A DNA stretch of 64,000 nucleotides from Carnegiea gigantea (GCA_029747015.1 JAKOGI010000350.1:124001-188000); one strand, 5' to 3'. Numbered from the stretch's first letter, positions 47,301 through 60,216 are shown. A program made the numbers and translations. Notes: generated from the sequence alone by a model not told the origin.

Positions 47301-48980
47301 AACCTCCATTGTTGAGGTTGAAGGTACTAGAGATAGAAATTTCACCTTTTCTTGCTATTTTCGGCTTCTACCATCACTCCCTAGCCCGATCTACTCTTCA
47401 TTACTACCTATAGGGAAGAAAAGAGTTGGAGAAGGCTCCAAAGCTCCATGCCTGCCCAAGAAATCTGCCAAAGCCACTTCCTCCTCAGCTACATCTATTT
47501 TTGCTAAAGGTACAAAGGATGCCTACCCCTTGATTTTGCCTGCTAGTACTAGGGGTTTACATTTTGCTAGTGAGGAACAAAAAAACCCGATATAAGACTT
47601 TAGCTACTACGAAAACTAGTGAGCAAAAGTATTTTCACGTGGATTCCGTGTGTACTTTAGGTATGTTGGATGATATGTTGGCTTTGATTGGAAAATTGGG
47701 ATGGGCTGAGTACATTGGCATGTAATGTACCTCGTATGATCACCTCATGATAGAGTTTCTAAGCACTTTGAATGTAAATTGGGATAGAACATTTAGGGAT
47801 CATGAGATAGAAATTTCATTTTGCATGTTCAATGTGGATCACCGGATGAACTTGAGGATGTTTAATGAGTTATTGAAATTCCCAGTGGTTGATGGGGTAT
47901 ATATAGATGTGCCCTCCTTATGGTGACCCGACCCTGTTTGGAAGAGCGTTACTTGCTCCAAACAAAAGGCTTACATAGACCGATTTGGGAGGCCTAGAGT
48001 CTTTGACCCCCGACAGGCTAAGGCCATTGATATTTGCAATATTAACCTCCATTACCTTCAATGCCTGACCGCGAATACTGTTTTCGGTCGCAACGATAAC
48101 CAAAATGGTTGTCAGAAGGTGGAGTTGTTTATTATCTAGTGTGTGTTATCGGGCAACCCCATCAACACTAGGGCATTTATAATCTGCCACTTAGCGGAAG
48201 TGGCCAAGCCCAGCAATCGGAATGTTATAAGCATTGGAGGTACTGTTACCGCCATTGCCATTACTTTAGGCCATAGTGCTAGACTCTCCACTCTAGAACC
48301 CCATTTCCATAGTGATCACCTCGATGTTGGGACCCTCCACCACATGCATATAATTGATACCCGAGGTGACACCATTTGGTATCCTCACCACAAAGAGATC
48401 TTCTTCACTCTTCCTAATGTTGAGCGTACTATAGTAACCAATAAGAAGAATTGGAACTGTGACCGAGTGATTATTAGGCAATTGTGCTACCTAGGAAGGA
48501 ACAGTTTGCCGCTGATGAGGATGTCGGGTATGATGAGAAGGGGGACGATGATGATGATGATGAGGAGGATGATGTTGATGAGGGCCAAGAGGGGCCCAAG
48601 CCTAAGGGCACACATGCTCGGGAGAAGGAGGAGGCCATCCCTTCACCCCTACCACCATTTCACGTACCTTTCTCCAATGAGACTGGCGAGTCTTCTTCAT
48701 CTGCGGCATATATGCCACTTGACCCCACTTTCCTCCAATCCTTCTCCGCCCTCCAAATGGAGGTTTTAGGTCTTCGGGAGGGCTTTATTGGTATACATCA
48801 TGATCTCCATCGTCTCTCTGGACTCCATTGATGTGGGAGTAACCTATTTTCGGGGTTTTGTTGACCGCCAAGAGGGGAGAGAGTGGCGGCAGATTTAGGG
48901 GGAGGAGGAATGGGCTATGCGGGAAGCTCGGGAGTATGAAGAGTACAGGCGAATGAATGAGCTGATCTAACGACAATTAG
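47300..48980 (+). pseudogene. Athila 3' ORF (env-position or ORF1-like protein)
   Basis: The best-preserved part is 48143-48460: LSGNPINTRAFIICHLAEVAKPSNRNV then DTIWYPHHKEIFFTLPNVERTIVTNKKNW. This is the protein long known from Athila elements between integrase and the 3' LTR. Upstream (47400-47900) the same protein is traceable through stops in several frames. Downstream it shifts to the frame of 48484-48831 with an acidic DDDDDEEDD run. Its role is unproven; an envelope-like function was proposed from position. I see no clear signal peptide or membrane segment. Confidence 0.7.
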
Positions 48981-50929
48981 AGTCCATTAGACAGTTAGAA
49001 GAGCGGTTTCGCACGTTCCCAGGTGATCATGGTGGCTCGTCGTCATTCCCCTCATATGATCCAGGCCTTTCATCCACCTTCCACCCATTTCCTCCACATT
49101 TTTAGCCGTCTCCTGGGCCCGATGGGTCAGTATGCTCCCTATCCCCCGCATTTGCATGTTTATTCTATTCATTGGTAATAATGAAATGTTCAAGCATGGG
49201 GGAGTGGATTCTATATTGTGCATCTTATGAGGATTGGGGTTGTGAGTCTTGTACATACACTCTTACATTTATCATTTTAGTTGCATGATTAGGATGCATT
49301 AGTTTCAATTCTGTTTTTACTTTTAATCGAGCATTTAGTTTATTATGTAGTTTAGTGCATTTAGGTTAAAAAAAATTTGCATCACAAAAGGAGATCTGTC
49401 GAGTTGGGCGCGCATAAACTTTCAAGGTAGTTCTTATCCCATTCTCTTCATCATCCTTTATGCACTTTATTGCTTTCGTAGTTAGCTTTATTGCTTTCGG
49501 GGAAAAAAGAAAAAAAAAAAAAAAAAGACTTCTTCCTGATTGTGAAAACCCCTCTAATGATGATGTTCAATGGGTGATAGCCTGGATGGATTATTGTGGC
49601 GACTTGTGGCAAATGAATTTGATCAGGGCCAAGATCTTATGAAATGATTGTAAAAATGTTGTGATTGTTGGTCTTTTTTGTGATTCTGTATTTGTCTCTG
49701 CAAGTTGTTTTGATGTGAGATTGTTGAGCCATGATTATTGGCCAACCTTTTGAGCTAGTTTTGGGTTGTGGTAGGTGAGACCCAGTGAGACTTTTAAGCC
49801 TTGTTAACCATTCATTATACATGGTCTCGAATGTCCTTGATAAGTGTTTAACCCCCTTCTTGTGTGCATCTCTAGAATTTGGCTTGACTCTCTTCAAAAT
49901 TGCATTTGTCTTGTACTTAATGTTGATATGATTGAGGCATTTGTTTGACTTTTAACCCACATAAGCCAAAAGCTACCTTGTGCGTCTACAATCCCTTTGT
50001 TAACCCCTTGAGCCTTTTCCCCTCTTCACTTCATTCACCTAATATCTACTAAATCCTTGGCTTGAATTGAACAATCCTACCTTATGCCAAATTAGTAGAA
50101 CAAGCATATGATTCGTCTTGACTTGGGAGTTATGGTTGTGGTTGCCCCCAGTGGGTTGTTTTGTCTATTGTCAAGCTTTATGCGATTGGGAGTTTGGACT
50201 TCTTTATGACCTAAGTCATTCATTCTATCTTTCGGGAAAAAAAAAACAAAGAAAAAAAAGAAAAGAATGAGCAAAAAGGGTCATTTCAATAAAATGGTTG
50301 CATAGGAGGTTCCCCTCAAAAAAAAGGGGGTTTTACTCCCTCTCCTTATTACGCTTCGTTGGGGATAGTAGCGGAAATTGCATAATGATTAGGAAATATT
50401 TTGATTGTTCTCTACTTGGCTATTTAGCTCTTATACCCAAATCACGATCCTCTCCTTCCTTAGACCATAACCCTGTTACAACCCTCGAAAAGCCCTCATG
50501 ATTGACATTTGAGCATTTGATTTCACTATTGGAGAATTGAGAGTTCCTGCCAAGCCTATAGTAACTTGTTTACACAAAGGGCGGTTCTAAGTGATCATTC
50601 CTAACTTAAACAAAGCGAGAGGAGTGTTTCCAATTCCACCCTTATAGTGAGGGTCTGTCAGCCTAACTAGCTCACCAACAATTCGAGGGGACTGGGCATT
50701 TCTAAGCGATTTCAACATGGTGCATTTACTCTTGCACTATGATCAAGCGATTCGCATTCTAGCACATATGCTTTATTTGAAAAAAATGAATTTTGCCCCT
50801 GTCGGGTCTTGTAGCTAAGAGTTGTCACTTTTATCAATCTAGCTGTCACCTCTTGCCTGAGGAGGATACTACACTGGGGCGAGTCTCTCCCCATTGATCT
50901 ATAAGTTGGTAATCTTACTTGACGACAAG
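48981..50929 (+). other. Athila 3' non-coding region
   Basis: About 1.9 kb between the 3' ORF and the polypurine tract. It contains A-rich homopolymers (49508-49526, 50235-50265) and no domain-bearing frame, as is usual in Athila elements. Confidence 0.6.
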
Positions 50930-50950
50930 CAAGGGATAAGCATGGGGAGC
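50930..50950 (+). other. Athila polypurine tract
   Basis: AAGGGATAAGCATGGGGAGC ends directly at the TG of the 3' LTR. Confidence 0.7.
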
Positions 50951-52291
50951 TGATTAACCTCTATTGTCACCTCTTTCAAGCTTAATTTTGACTTCATCAT
51001 GTAGCGATTTTTGGGTTGAACTTCAAAGTATAGTGGTCGAATAGACTTCTTTTACTTTGATTTCGCCTATGCGAGATGTTTTCATGTTTTCAGGAGTTCT
51101 AGATGAAGGAAAGAGGTAAATCCATTAATACCGCGCGAAAGGAAGGTCAAGAAAGCGAATTTCAAGCTAAAAAAGGAGGTTGTCAAAGCCTATAGAAATA
51201 GCATGGGGGCACCATGCTAGGCAGTGTGATCGTGCCAAGCAAGGAATGCAAGAGTGAGCTGGCCAGGGATGTGGCACGATGGCACCATGCCACATGGCAC
51301 AACCGTGCCACTTTATTGCCTTGCGCGATTAATTGTTTGGTCGCAGCGACAGTTAGGCTATCTTGTAATTTTTCTTAGGAGCTCTCGAAAAGGGTGATTT
51401 TAAGGTTTTACTACTCTAGTTTCCTTTCTCAAAAATTCGAATCATTGGATTGAAGTTAGTTTTGATATGAATTCACGCAATTGCCTCGGGAATCAATTAA
51501 AGCACGTTCTTTCTTCTTCTTTCTTTTGCGTTCTAAACTAACGTTTGTACCTTTAATCATGTTTTCTGGGTTCTTGTTATTGATTGTGATTGGAAGTATG
51601 ATTAGAGGCTAAATCAGAAGTCTTGGATTGGGTGTAGCCCCTATTATGCAAAAGTGAATCATGTTTGAGGTTTTTGTGAATCGTGTCCATGACTGCAGTG
51701 CGAATTCCTGCATAGTGTGCCAACTGTTTGATAAATAACTTGAAAGAGTTTTATTTACTGTTTCTAATTAGGGTCTAGGAAATCAACGAAAGTTGAATCC
51801 TTTATCTAGCACGACGTTGTAGGTAATTGATTTTCCTAACGTGAAAATAGTTGGGGTTTCAATTGGGATTATTTGATTACACAATCCTATGACCTTGATA
51901 ATCTTAATTTCATGAAAATAGATAACTAGGACTATTTCAGTCAGTCTATTGACCTTTGAAAGAAGGCTTAGATGCGCTTTAAATCGTAATCCTCTCCACT
52001 TCGATTCATTCACAGACATGGTTTGTTTGACTTAGTCATGATTCATATAGCACAATAGTGTAGTAAACCCCAATCTAGGACCCTTGTTAATATTGAATTA
52101 AATAATTCAGCAGCCTTCAGCAGAATAGTGCTCCTAGTTAGTAACATTCATCTAAAGTGGATTTTTACCTGACTTGAGTATTATAAGTTGAATTCGATGA
52201 TTGAAACCAAGTTCCTTGTGGACACGACCCGTACCTGCCGTTGCTAGCTACAACTGGCGTCGTGCACTTGTGGTAACATTTTAAGACAACA
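50951..52291 (+). repeat. Athila 3' LTR
   Basis: 1341 bp, TGATTA...ACAACA. It has an extra CATGGCACAACCGTGCCAC-like segment (51292-51310) compared with the 5' LTR. Confidence 0.9.
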
Positions 52292-52393
52292 CCAAACAGG
52301 GCCTAAAATACGATGAACAATGTTCTGCAATTGCCACCTATCATTTCATATAATTTGCCTTTTTCTATTTTTTTAATGTCTGCTATTGGAAGG

Positions 52394-52817
52394 CCTTGAA
52401 ATAAAAAATAAAAAAATAAAAAACAAAAAATAAAAAATAAAAAATGAAAAATGAAAAATGAAAAATGAAAAAAATATAAAATATAAAATATAAAATAAAA
52501 AAATATAAAATAAAAAGTAAAAAAATATAAAATATAAAATATAAAATATAAAATATAAAAAAGAATAAACAAAAATTTCACGAAATTTCGATAACTTCAT
52601 AAATTATCACCCATTAATTACATTCTCATTGTTTTAGTCCACTTCAACCCACCACATAAAAAAAATACCAACTTCAACTCACTTCAACCTACATCAATCC
52701 ACTTCAACTTACTTCAACCTATTTCAACCCATCTCAAAAAAAATGCCAACTTCAACCCACCTCAACCTATTTCACCCTTTTACCCACCCAATTTACCCAC
52801 GAAAAGAACAGGCCCTA
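52394..52817 (-). mobile_element. MITE-like repeat of the GTTGAA-rich family with an AAAAT tract
   Basis: Read on the minus strand it opens with TAGGGCCTGTTCTTTTCG (52817-52800) and consists of GGGTTGAAGTGG-like units. It ends in a long A/T-only low-complexity tract of AAAAT and AAAATG units (52400-52563). Similar in start and units to 62596-62900. The left boundary is uncertain and no target duplication was found. Confidence 0.5.
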
Positions 52818-53272
52818 TAGCTTATACAAGGCATCAGGTTTAACTCAATTTTACCTTTGCATTGATATTATGTTCCTTTCGGTGGTTTTTCGGGGGATGA
52901 ATCTCCATTAGAAAAATTAATCTATAGCAACCCCATAGAAAATTAATTTGAAAAGGAGAAATTGAATCTTTTCGTTATGCTTGTACGAATACTCGTGGTG
53001 TGATCCATCAATTGGTCATATAAGTAATCAGGAAACCCAAATTAAATCACATCTTAATCATTTAATCAATTTGGAAGTACATGCACTTTAATGAGTTGTA
53101 AATCACCACATGACAAAGAACTCGGATACCTTTTCTCATCCCACCAAAAAAAAAAAAAAAAAAGGGTACAACTCAACACCTTTAGTAACGTCATAAGAAT
53201 TCCAGGTGGCCAAGCTAAGAAACAAAACCAATGGAACAAATACTACCACTTTTGTCTTTTGGCCTTCCCTCC

Positions 53273-53280
53273 TATAAATA
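53273..53280 (+). promoter_or_regulatory. TATA box of the DREB-type gene
   Basis: TATAAATA in CCTCCTATAAATATATGACC, 98 bp before the ATG. Transcription would start near 53305, giving a 5' UTR of roughly 65 bp. Confidence 0.65.
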
Positions 53281-53370
53281 TATGACCCCCTTGCGCCTTT
53301 ATTCCTTGGGAAGCTCTATTGCTTGTCTCCCAAAAGATTTTAACCCACATAACACACTATATCTCCACAT

Positions 53371-54063
53371 ATGGAAGAGCTACCTATCAGCTCCAACAAC
53401 TCCCATGGTGATCATCTCACCACCTCTTCCTCCTCTTCCACCACCGCGCCTAGTACTCCCATCAGTACTGTTGTTGCTTCTGTTACCAAGATTTGCACGA
53501 AACGACCCCGAGAAGACGAAACTTTCAATGAGGGTACCAATAACAGTAAGGCAAGCTTCCGAGGGAAGCACCCTACATATAGAGGAGTAAGGATGAGGAA
53601 CTGGGGCAAATGGGTGTCGGAGATCCGGGAGCCGAGGAAGAAGTCAAGGATATGGCTAGGGTCCTTTGCAACCCCCGAGATGGCGGCTAGAGCCCATGAT
53701 GTGGCGGCCCTAGCCGTCAAGGGCCACAATGCCTACCTAAACTTTCCTGAGTCGGCCCATCTCCTGCCTCGGCCCATTAGCACCAACCCAAAGGACATCC
53801 AAGCCGCGGCTATCAAAGCCGCCTTGGATTTCCCCGGCTCACAAGCCGAGCCTACCATGTCATCCTCCTCATCATCATCGTCGTCATTGTCATCATCCGC
53901 TAGTTCAGAAGAAAGTGCATTTGACGATACATTCATCAATTTGCCTGATCTCTTCTTAGACCTTGAGAATGTCATCGATTTCGAGCACTCGCTGCGATGG
54001 CAACCGATCAATGCTGGAAATGATGATCATGATCAGCTTGTGGATCCTTTCATTTGGGAGTAA
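53371..54063 (+). CDS. AP2/ERF transcription factor, DREB type (A-4 subgroup-like), 230 aa
   Basis: A nuclear DNA-binding regulator. One AP2 domain spans about residues 68-126 ([19 protein letters not shown] ... [22 protein letters not shown]). Valine at the residue-14 position and glutamate at the residue-19 position mark the DREB class, which binds A/GCCGAC-type sites in stress or developmental promoters. LPRPIS followed by PKDIQAAA after the domain fits the A-4 group with TINY- and HARDY-like proteins. KRPRED (residues 44-49) is a likely nuclear signal. The N-terminus and residues 163-178 are serine-rich. The acidic, hydrophobic C-terminus ([18 protein letters not shown]) looks like an activation region. 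No intron, as usual for this class. The start is the first ATG after the TATA box. Frames on the opposite strand are shadows. Which paralogue it is, and what it controls, cannot be told here. Confidence 0.94.
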   Translation: MEELPISSNNSHGDHLTTSSSSSTTAPSTPISTVVASVTKICTKRPREDETFNEGTNNSKASFRGKHPTYRGVRMRNWGKWVSEIREPRKKSRIWLGSFATPEMAARAHDVAALAVKGHNAYLNFPESAHLLPRPISTNPKDIQAAAIKAALDFPGSQAEPTMSSSSSSSSSLSSSASSEESAFDDTFINLPDLFLDLENVIDFEHSLRWQPINAGNDDHDQLVDPFIWE

Positions 54064-57000
54064 TATTAAAGATTAGAGACAAAATTAGTATAAGTTAGTT
54101 TGTGATTTAAACAGTTGGTTAATATTTTGAGCCGATTAGAGGCAAATATTTCTAGCTTAAAGGTGGCCCAAAGGTATCAATGGTGGTGTGTTTGCAAAGG
54201 AAACTAGCTATAAGCTATGATGGCTTACGCAGTTATGTGTTGCTTTACGAACATGCAAAAAAAAAGGGGGGAAACCCTTGATTTTCTAACGTCTCCGTTT
54301 CTTAGAATGTACCATATTCTCCATTGTTTAGCTATAGATACCAACAATACCAGATCTAAAAATTTTGTACAACAGTGTCCTATTTTAATCTTTTTAGAAT
54401 TTTATTATGTTAATTAATTTTTGATATCTGTTCATTTTTACATTTCTTTTAAGAACTTATACAAAATTTAATTTCTACAAATTTTTCGACTAATAATGTT
54501 TGAAAATGCGGTTTCACATAATATAATTAAGATGATCAACCATTGGCTAGCACGAACGTCATGTAGATATGAACAAGTTAGTCGTACATGGGGCTAGTTT
54601 TAGGCTGGGGCGCTGTATTTGATCATTTACAAGGACATTCGACCCAAAAACAACTCAATTTTTAGATGACTACATGAGAAGACCCCAAGACAAACGACTT
54701 ATGAAAAGACTATATGGAAAGAACTCTTCTGAAAAGAGTCTCCATATTAATAGTACATCCACTTGAGATCACATGCCCTTAATATCACTAATGTATATAT
54801 GTTTTTTTACGCATGTATTTGTTATATATAAAATTTTTGTATTTATCTAAATACATCTTGATATTATGTGTTCCCGAAAATATAATATAAATAGTGATTT
54901 AAGTAGTTTGTAACTTGTCATTTTAAATTTTATTTATGCGTCTCTTAACACCAGTTTCTCTACTTATAAAAATATTTGTAAAAATAAAATTACTTTACAT
55001 TTGAATCTTTCCAGGCTGTATAAAAAACAAAATTCATAATCAAAATTGTTATTATTATTATTGTAATGAAAGAAACCCAACAACCGACTTTTGGTAGAAA
55101 AAATAAATCTTCAACATATATAGATGACAAAATGCTGGTCCAATAATTCCACTAATTAAATTAAACTTTGCGTGGACAAAATTCGACATAGGCATCCTTT
55201 TCTTGATGTCACTTTAAAATTCATCGTTTTACAAAAGTCATTAAGATATTGTACGGACCTATACGTCACTTACTTGAAAGAATGTTATGGGAAGATGAGA
55301 CAAAATAAAGATGTTCCCCCTACTTAGGGCCTGTTTAGGCCAAAATACTAATTAACTCAATTATTATAATCCCTCATTGTCATGAATTAAGTTCCTAATG
55401 TATATTAAACTTCGATTTCAATAATGCAAGAACTAAATAGTCACACACATAATCAACAGAAAGACAGATAAAATTGACTTCTTTTTATTAAATCCTTTTT
55501 TTAAGGGTCTTTGGATCTCTGTTTTACTCAAATCAAGCTCATGTTGACGCATATATAAGAAGTATTCATTGTTCTTTTTATTATATCGGTAAGCAGACTT
55601 ATTTTTAAATCTGGTATTGCATTATAAGCATCTCCACTGATCATATGAAATGATACTTTGGTGTGGATTTGAATCCCACCCCTCTTGGATATGCGAGTAC
55701 AAAGGCTATGTCATCTGCTTGACAATTCAAAGCCTATATCACATACTTCCATAAGTCACATCAGCGTCATATATTAAAATTTATTCATATGATAAATACA
55801 CATTTAAAAAATATGTATACTTAACAAGTAAGAGTACATATTCCAATGTGTATGATATACATTACCTTGCAATTGCTTAAAAGATCACTAGATCATACAC
55901 ATGGAAGACTAGTATTGGCTAATCATTCATTTTTAAGAGTGGATTAAAGGTTATCCCAACTTTTCTCACACATGCATCTCAACCCCACCACGAAAATAAA
56001 AGATAAAAAGGGGAAAGGAGGTCCACTATGAAGATTCTTGGCTTGAATAAGAAACGTCTATTCTACTCAAGGAACAGCCCACATCGATTCAGAAATTATT
56101 ATAAGGCAAAGATCTTTTTTTTTTGGGGGGGGGGGGGGGATAGGAATAGGATATGAGGCAAAAATGTGAAATAGTTTGGAAAAAAAAATGTAAGTATTCT
56201 CCGTAGAATAAAAGATATTAAGAGCATATATTTCGTGAATTTAAAGTTTTATCTGCTGTTTTGTGTAATATTAATTTCTCCGTTATCAATTGAGAAAGAT
56301 TCGAGAAACAAAATGATGTTTTAAATATGAAATGTTATGATTTTGACCTAAAATTGGCACGGTATAATTGTCTAATCACTTAATATTCCTGAGCCAATCT
56401 ATGATGTTTTCAAGACAATGTAGTCATTAAATGGATCAATCTGATTTATGCATTTGTCAAGTCTATTTACCCTCTTACTATGGATTCCTTACTTCCGCAC
56501 AGTGGCCGACACAAGTCATAACTGTAATTATTCTGGTCAATTATTGATTCGGTTCTTTATTAATCCTATTTTAAATAGGTCAACCCGCTTGACCCAATAA
56601 ACACCCGATCCACTACTCACCCCTACTGTCATGAGTCATGACATATTTTTTACAGAACCGAAGGCAGCACAATAGTTTAGAGAGATTTTTTTTTTTTTTT
56701 TTTTTTTGAAAGGGGCTCGAAAGGGGAAACATGAGGAATAAGGGAGAAGGCATGTCAACGTGGGCTTTTTCTTTTTTGAGTTGGAAAACAAGTCCGATTT
56801 TACCTCTTTAATTTTTCTCACATCTCCCAAAATTATTAACACCACTTTCATGCTTTCCCACTTTATCAAGCATTGTTTATTATGGATGTGTCACGATCAA
56901 TTTCCTTCAACATATGGATCCTAGGGACGAACAGAATAAGTAATATGACGAAATCATTGCATAAGAATCGGCTATATATTACATCATATATACAACATAT

Positions 57001-57173
57001 GAATTTTAATATGAAAATATGAATTTTCTTGCTTTTATTCAAAGGATTAATTGAACAAAAAATTTGTCATTTAATTTGAAATAGTTTGGTTTGATTTGGT
57101 TTATGAGCTTAATTTGTCTTACTTGAATTGAACTACTTAGGTTATAAAAAAAATGGTTTAAGCTAGTCCAAAG
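54064..57173. other. Intergenic AT-rich DNA after the DREB gene
   Basis: Starts with the gene's 3' UTR. No other gene is supported. A T10G15 homopolymer junction lies at 56115-56139 and a long T run at 56689-56707. AGGGCCTGTTTAGGCC near 55325 resembles the tip of a MITE, but no partner end was found. Confidence 0.5.
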
Positions 57174-57416
57174 TAGAGCTAGGAAGGCCTAATCTGACAC
57201 GATAACTCAACCTAAATCCGACCTGAAACTACGAACAGAAATACTATCCCGGCACGAACCAAACCGATTTCAACCCGAAGTCAACACGATTTGACCTTTT
57301 AGCTTTAAAATGTGTTATTTTTCAATTTTGAATAGATTTAAACTATTTGTAAGGCTGATACGAAATTGACACGTTTATTAAATGAGTCTACCTGAACCGA
57401 CCGGTTACTAGCTCTA
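57174..57416. mobile_element. hAT-like MITE (243 bp)
   Basis: The ends TAGAGCTAGGAA and (inverted) TAGAGCTAGTAA match at 11 of 12. The flanks GTCCAAAG and ATCCAAG match if one base was lost on the right. The interior has the ACCCGAA/CCGACC words of the other hAT MITEs here. No coding capacity. Confidence 0.7.
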
Positions 57417-57589
57417 ATCCAAGCTGCCGCCCTGCCATTGGTACTTCTTGCATCATTGGGTGAGTAATACTTAAGTATTTATGCACAAAACATTGAACTT
57501 CAAATTAATATTGCAATACCACTTCTCATATAAAGACTTTATGGTTCGGGCCATCCAGCCAAAGAATCAACAATCTCTCTTTTTTTTTC

Positions 57590-58500
57590 GATTATTAATG
57601 CCAAAATTGACAGAAGTCCTCATTTAGAAGAAGACAAGAGTAAGACTAAGAAGCAGAAGCATCAGAACTAGAGGAACAAACACACATAAGAAGACAAACT
57701 AGACTGGAAGAGAGGCAAGAGCCTGCACAGGCAGCACCATGCTCTGCACCGTCTACATCAAGATTGGAAGAGAGACAGAACCCTGCATAAGCTACACCAC
57801 TCCTAGCACCAGCTGCACTAGGACAACACCAAGCTTACAGAGTTTGAAGAAAGCCTCCTTCTTCAATTGCCTATCACACTAGGCTATACCCAACAGCATC
57901 AGAATTGCCTAGAAACCAAGTGCACTAAGCTAAAGGATAGGGCTAAGGAAAAAGGATGTGCAAAGATCCAAAGTTTCTGACAAGTTCTGCTGAGTGATAT
58001 GGGGTGGGATCCTTCCAGGCTTTAGACCATAAAGCTATCCTCCATTGAATGGCCTTACAGAGAGCGAGCATCCAATTCTTATTGTTCGAATACCACGCCA
58101 TTTCTTTTCATCCATAAACTGTAAGATACGGCGAAGAATATAACAATCCACAATCTTTTCCTAGTCTTGTTAAAGATCCGTTTGGCTGTCCACACTTCAT
58201 AAAAGTGTCTAAAGGTACTCTGATCTTGTATTTGGAGTCTCAAAAGCTTGAGCGAAGCTATTCCAGATACTCCTAGAAAAGGAGCAAGAAACCAGCAAAT
58301 GGTCCAGATTCTCAATGTGCATGCCACAAAAGCTACAACTCAAGGCTTGATCAGAAATTATACCCTTCCTGTGCAACATGTCTTTGGTATTCAATTTCCC
58401 CATGAGGGCTAGTCATAGGAAGAGCTCAACCTTAGCAGGAGCTAGATTAACCCATACAGACGAGATCAGATAGTCAACCTCAACAGTGTAACTTCTCACT
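57590..58500 (-). pseudogene. LINE 3' part with zinc-binding reverse-transcriptase tail
   Basis: On the minus strand 58403-58209 reads KLNTKDMLHRKGIISDQALSC then SFCGMHIENLDHLLVSCSFS, the zf-RVT domain at the C-terminus of plant L1-type ORF2. The match continues in the frame of 58327-58079 to LWMKRNGVVFEQ. A run of A on the element strand at about 57581-57589 may be the poly(A) tail. 5'-truncated and frameshifted. It is not the same copy as the plus-strand fragments at 59083 and 61560. Confidence 0.7.
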
Positions 58501-59063
58501 TTTTCTACTTTTTTTATCAGCTTTTTGGTTGACGTGACATCCTCGCTATGAAATTAGCAAATAATTTATGTTAGATTGATACATTTGTGATTGTGTTAGC
58601 TACCAAAACAGCGTTCAACTCCCCTTTCATAATAGAGGCGTAGGCTTCAAATTCCTCCACGGATATTGTAGGCTAAACATGATCAATTCTTGAACTCTAA
58701 ATCTGTGCGACACATAATACGAGGCATGAAGATAAATGCAAAACAAAGGGAAAGCCACCAACAACAAAGAAATTAATCAAAGGAACAAGTCATATATAGC
58801 AAGTACCAATAATTAATCTAAAAAAAAAAGTCATACAAACTCATGATGAAAGGCATATAAAAAGGAAACTAGATCAAATGACAAAACAAAAAAGAAAAAA
58901 CTAAAGGGAGACAAAAGATGGCAACTTTGGTCAGAGCAAAAAACTTGGGAACCAAGCTAGGCATCCATTATCTACTTACTAGTAGGAGTACTAGATATTT
59001 TGTTCTAGAAAGTACTTAGACAAAAAACCCAAGAAAATTAACCAGAAGTTAGAACCATAGATT
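58501..59063. other. AT-rich DNA
   Basis: Nothing recognised beyond A-rich runs at 58821-58829 and 58900. Confidence 0.5.
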
Positions 59064-59082
59064 AAAAGGAGAGAAGATTAAG

Positions 59083-59370
59083 CAGGAGGTGTGGAAATCT
59101 GTCTTTAAAATTGTGGTATGATCACTTAGAAAACTCGGGAATAATCTTATTTTTGGTGGCCAAGCCCTCCTATTGGAGCAAATCCTGTTTCTTATTAAAT
59201 TTGGGGTTGGTGCTGGATTAATTTGTGGAAGGATAATTTTTTGTATAGCCCAGTAGAAATTATCCGATATTTTGATAGCCTTCATGTGTTGGGTTCTTAA
59301 CAGATCGTTTTCTGTTACTTTGCCATGGTCTTACTCCTAACGATTGGAATTATCACAAAAAAAAAAAAAA
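59083..59370 (+). mobile_element. 5'-truncated LINE insertion (288 bp) with poly(A) and 19 bp target duplication
   Basis: AAAAGGAGAGAAGATTAAG occurs on both sides (59064-59082 and 59367-59385, the latter overlapping the tail). The insert ends in 14 A. The coding remnant (NNLIFGGQALLLEQILFLIKFGVG in the plus frame) is weakly like the end of plant LINE ORF2. Tail plus long duplication is the signature of target-primed reverse transcription. Confidence 0.75.
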
Positions 59371-59385
59371 GGAGAGAAGATTAAG

Positions 59386-60216
59386 ATTATAGCAGTTATT
59401 AATCAACTGATTAGAGAGGCTGGAAAGTTAAATGGCAACTGCTGTAGCAGTAGAGCAAGTGGTGTTAGTGGGCTTAACCTGCAATGCTTTGGCCCATTTC
59501 CAATGGGGTGATAGGATTCATTATCCACTTTTGTCATAGGCCCACTATGTTCTCAAGGATTCGAAGACCATATCTCAGAAACCAAGAGCCCACACCGATT
59601 GACATAGAGAGATGAAGGCCCAAAGGGGGAGAAGAAAAGGCAAACTCGACTATTCAAGTAAAAATTAAAATATCTCAAACTATTATTCTCTTCATCCCAC
59701 AAAATCTATCGTGTTTAGAAAATAAAATTTTTTAAGAATGTGTTATTTAATGTACTATTTTTAATTGATTTTAGAATAAAGAGAAGATTTAGAAAAGATG
59801 GTCAAATATTTGGGAGGGAAAGAATAGATATTGTGAGACGGATATTTTAGTTTTGACATTTTTAAAGTTATCGAAATAATAAAATCCACCTTAAAAACTT
59901 TAAACTTTAACCGCTCTAATAAAGATTTGTTATCAGTTGTAATTGCTAGTGAAGTGGTGATGAATTTCAATTTTTTGGTGTCAAAGTTAATAAGTATTAG
60001 TGTAATAAAACTTTTCTTCAAATATTCTATACTCTATTTACTCTACCAAGGGCTTGTAATCGGTTGCAATTTTGGATCTAGAAGGCACCTTCTTTTGGGG
60101 TCTTACTAGTAATGGGGAATTCTCCATTAAATCTGCCACTTGGAAAGCTCATAGCACGTCTCTCCCTTATCAACAAACATAGAAACTCAATTGGATTTGG
60201 AAATTGGATATTATAC
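59386..60216. other. Intergenic DNA
   Basis: No gene supported. The small frames at 59761-60109 show no domain. Confidence 0.5.

Larger units (their letters stand above)
39759..52291 (+). mobile_element. Athila-type Gypsy LTR retrotransposon (12.5 kb), non-functional
   Basis: LTRs at 39759-41091 and 50951-52291 flank a tRNA-Asp-type primer site, gag, protease, reverse transcriptase, RNase H, integrase, a long 3' region with an Athila-type extra ORF, and a polypurine tract. Flanks CGAAA and CCAAA are a 5 bp target duplication with one change. The LTRs differ by many substitutions and small indels, so the insertion is clearly older than the Copia element. All frames are broken. Confidence 0.92.

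Noticed and set aside
48143..48769. 208-codon frame as an independent host gene
   Set aside because: It matches the Athila 3' ORF and sits between Athila LTRs; the second half is out of frame with the true protein.
53380..54011. Minus-strand frames over the DREB gene
   Set aside because: Shadows of the AP2/ERF coding sequence, serine codons read in reverse.
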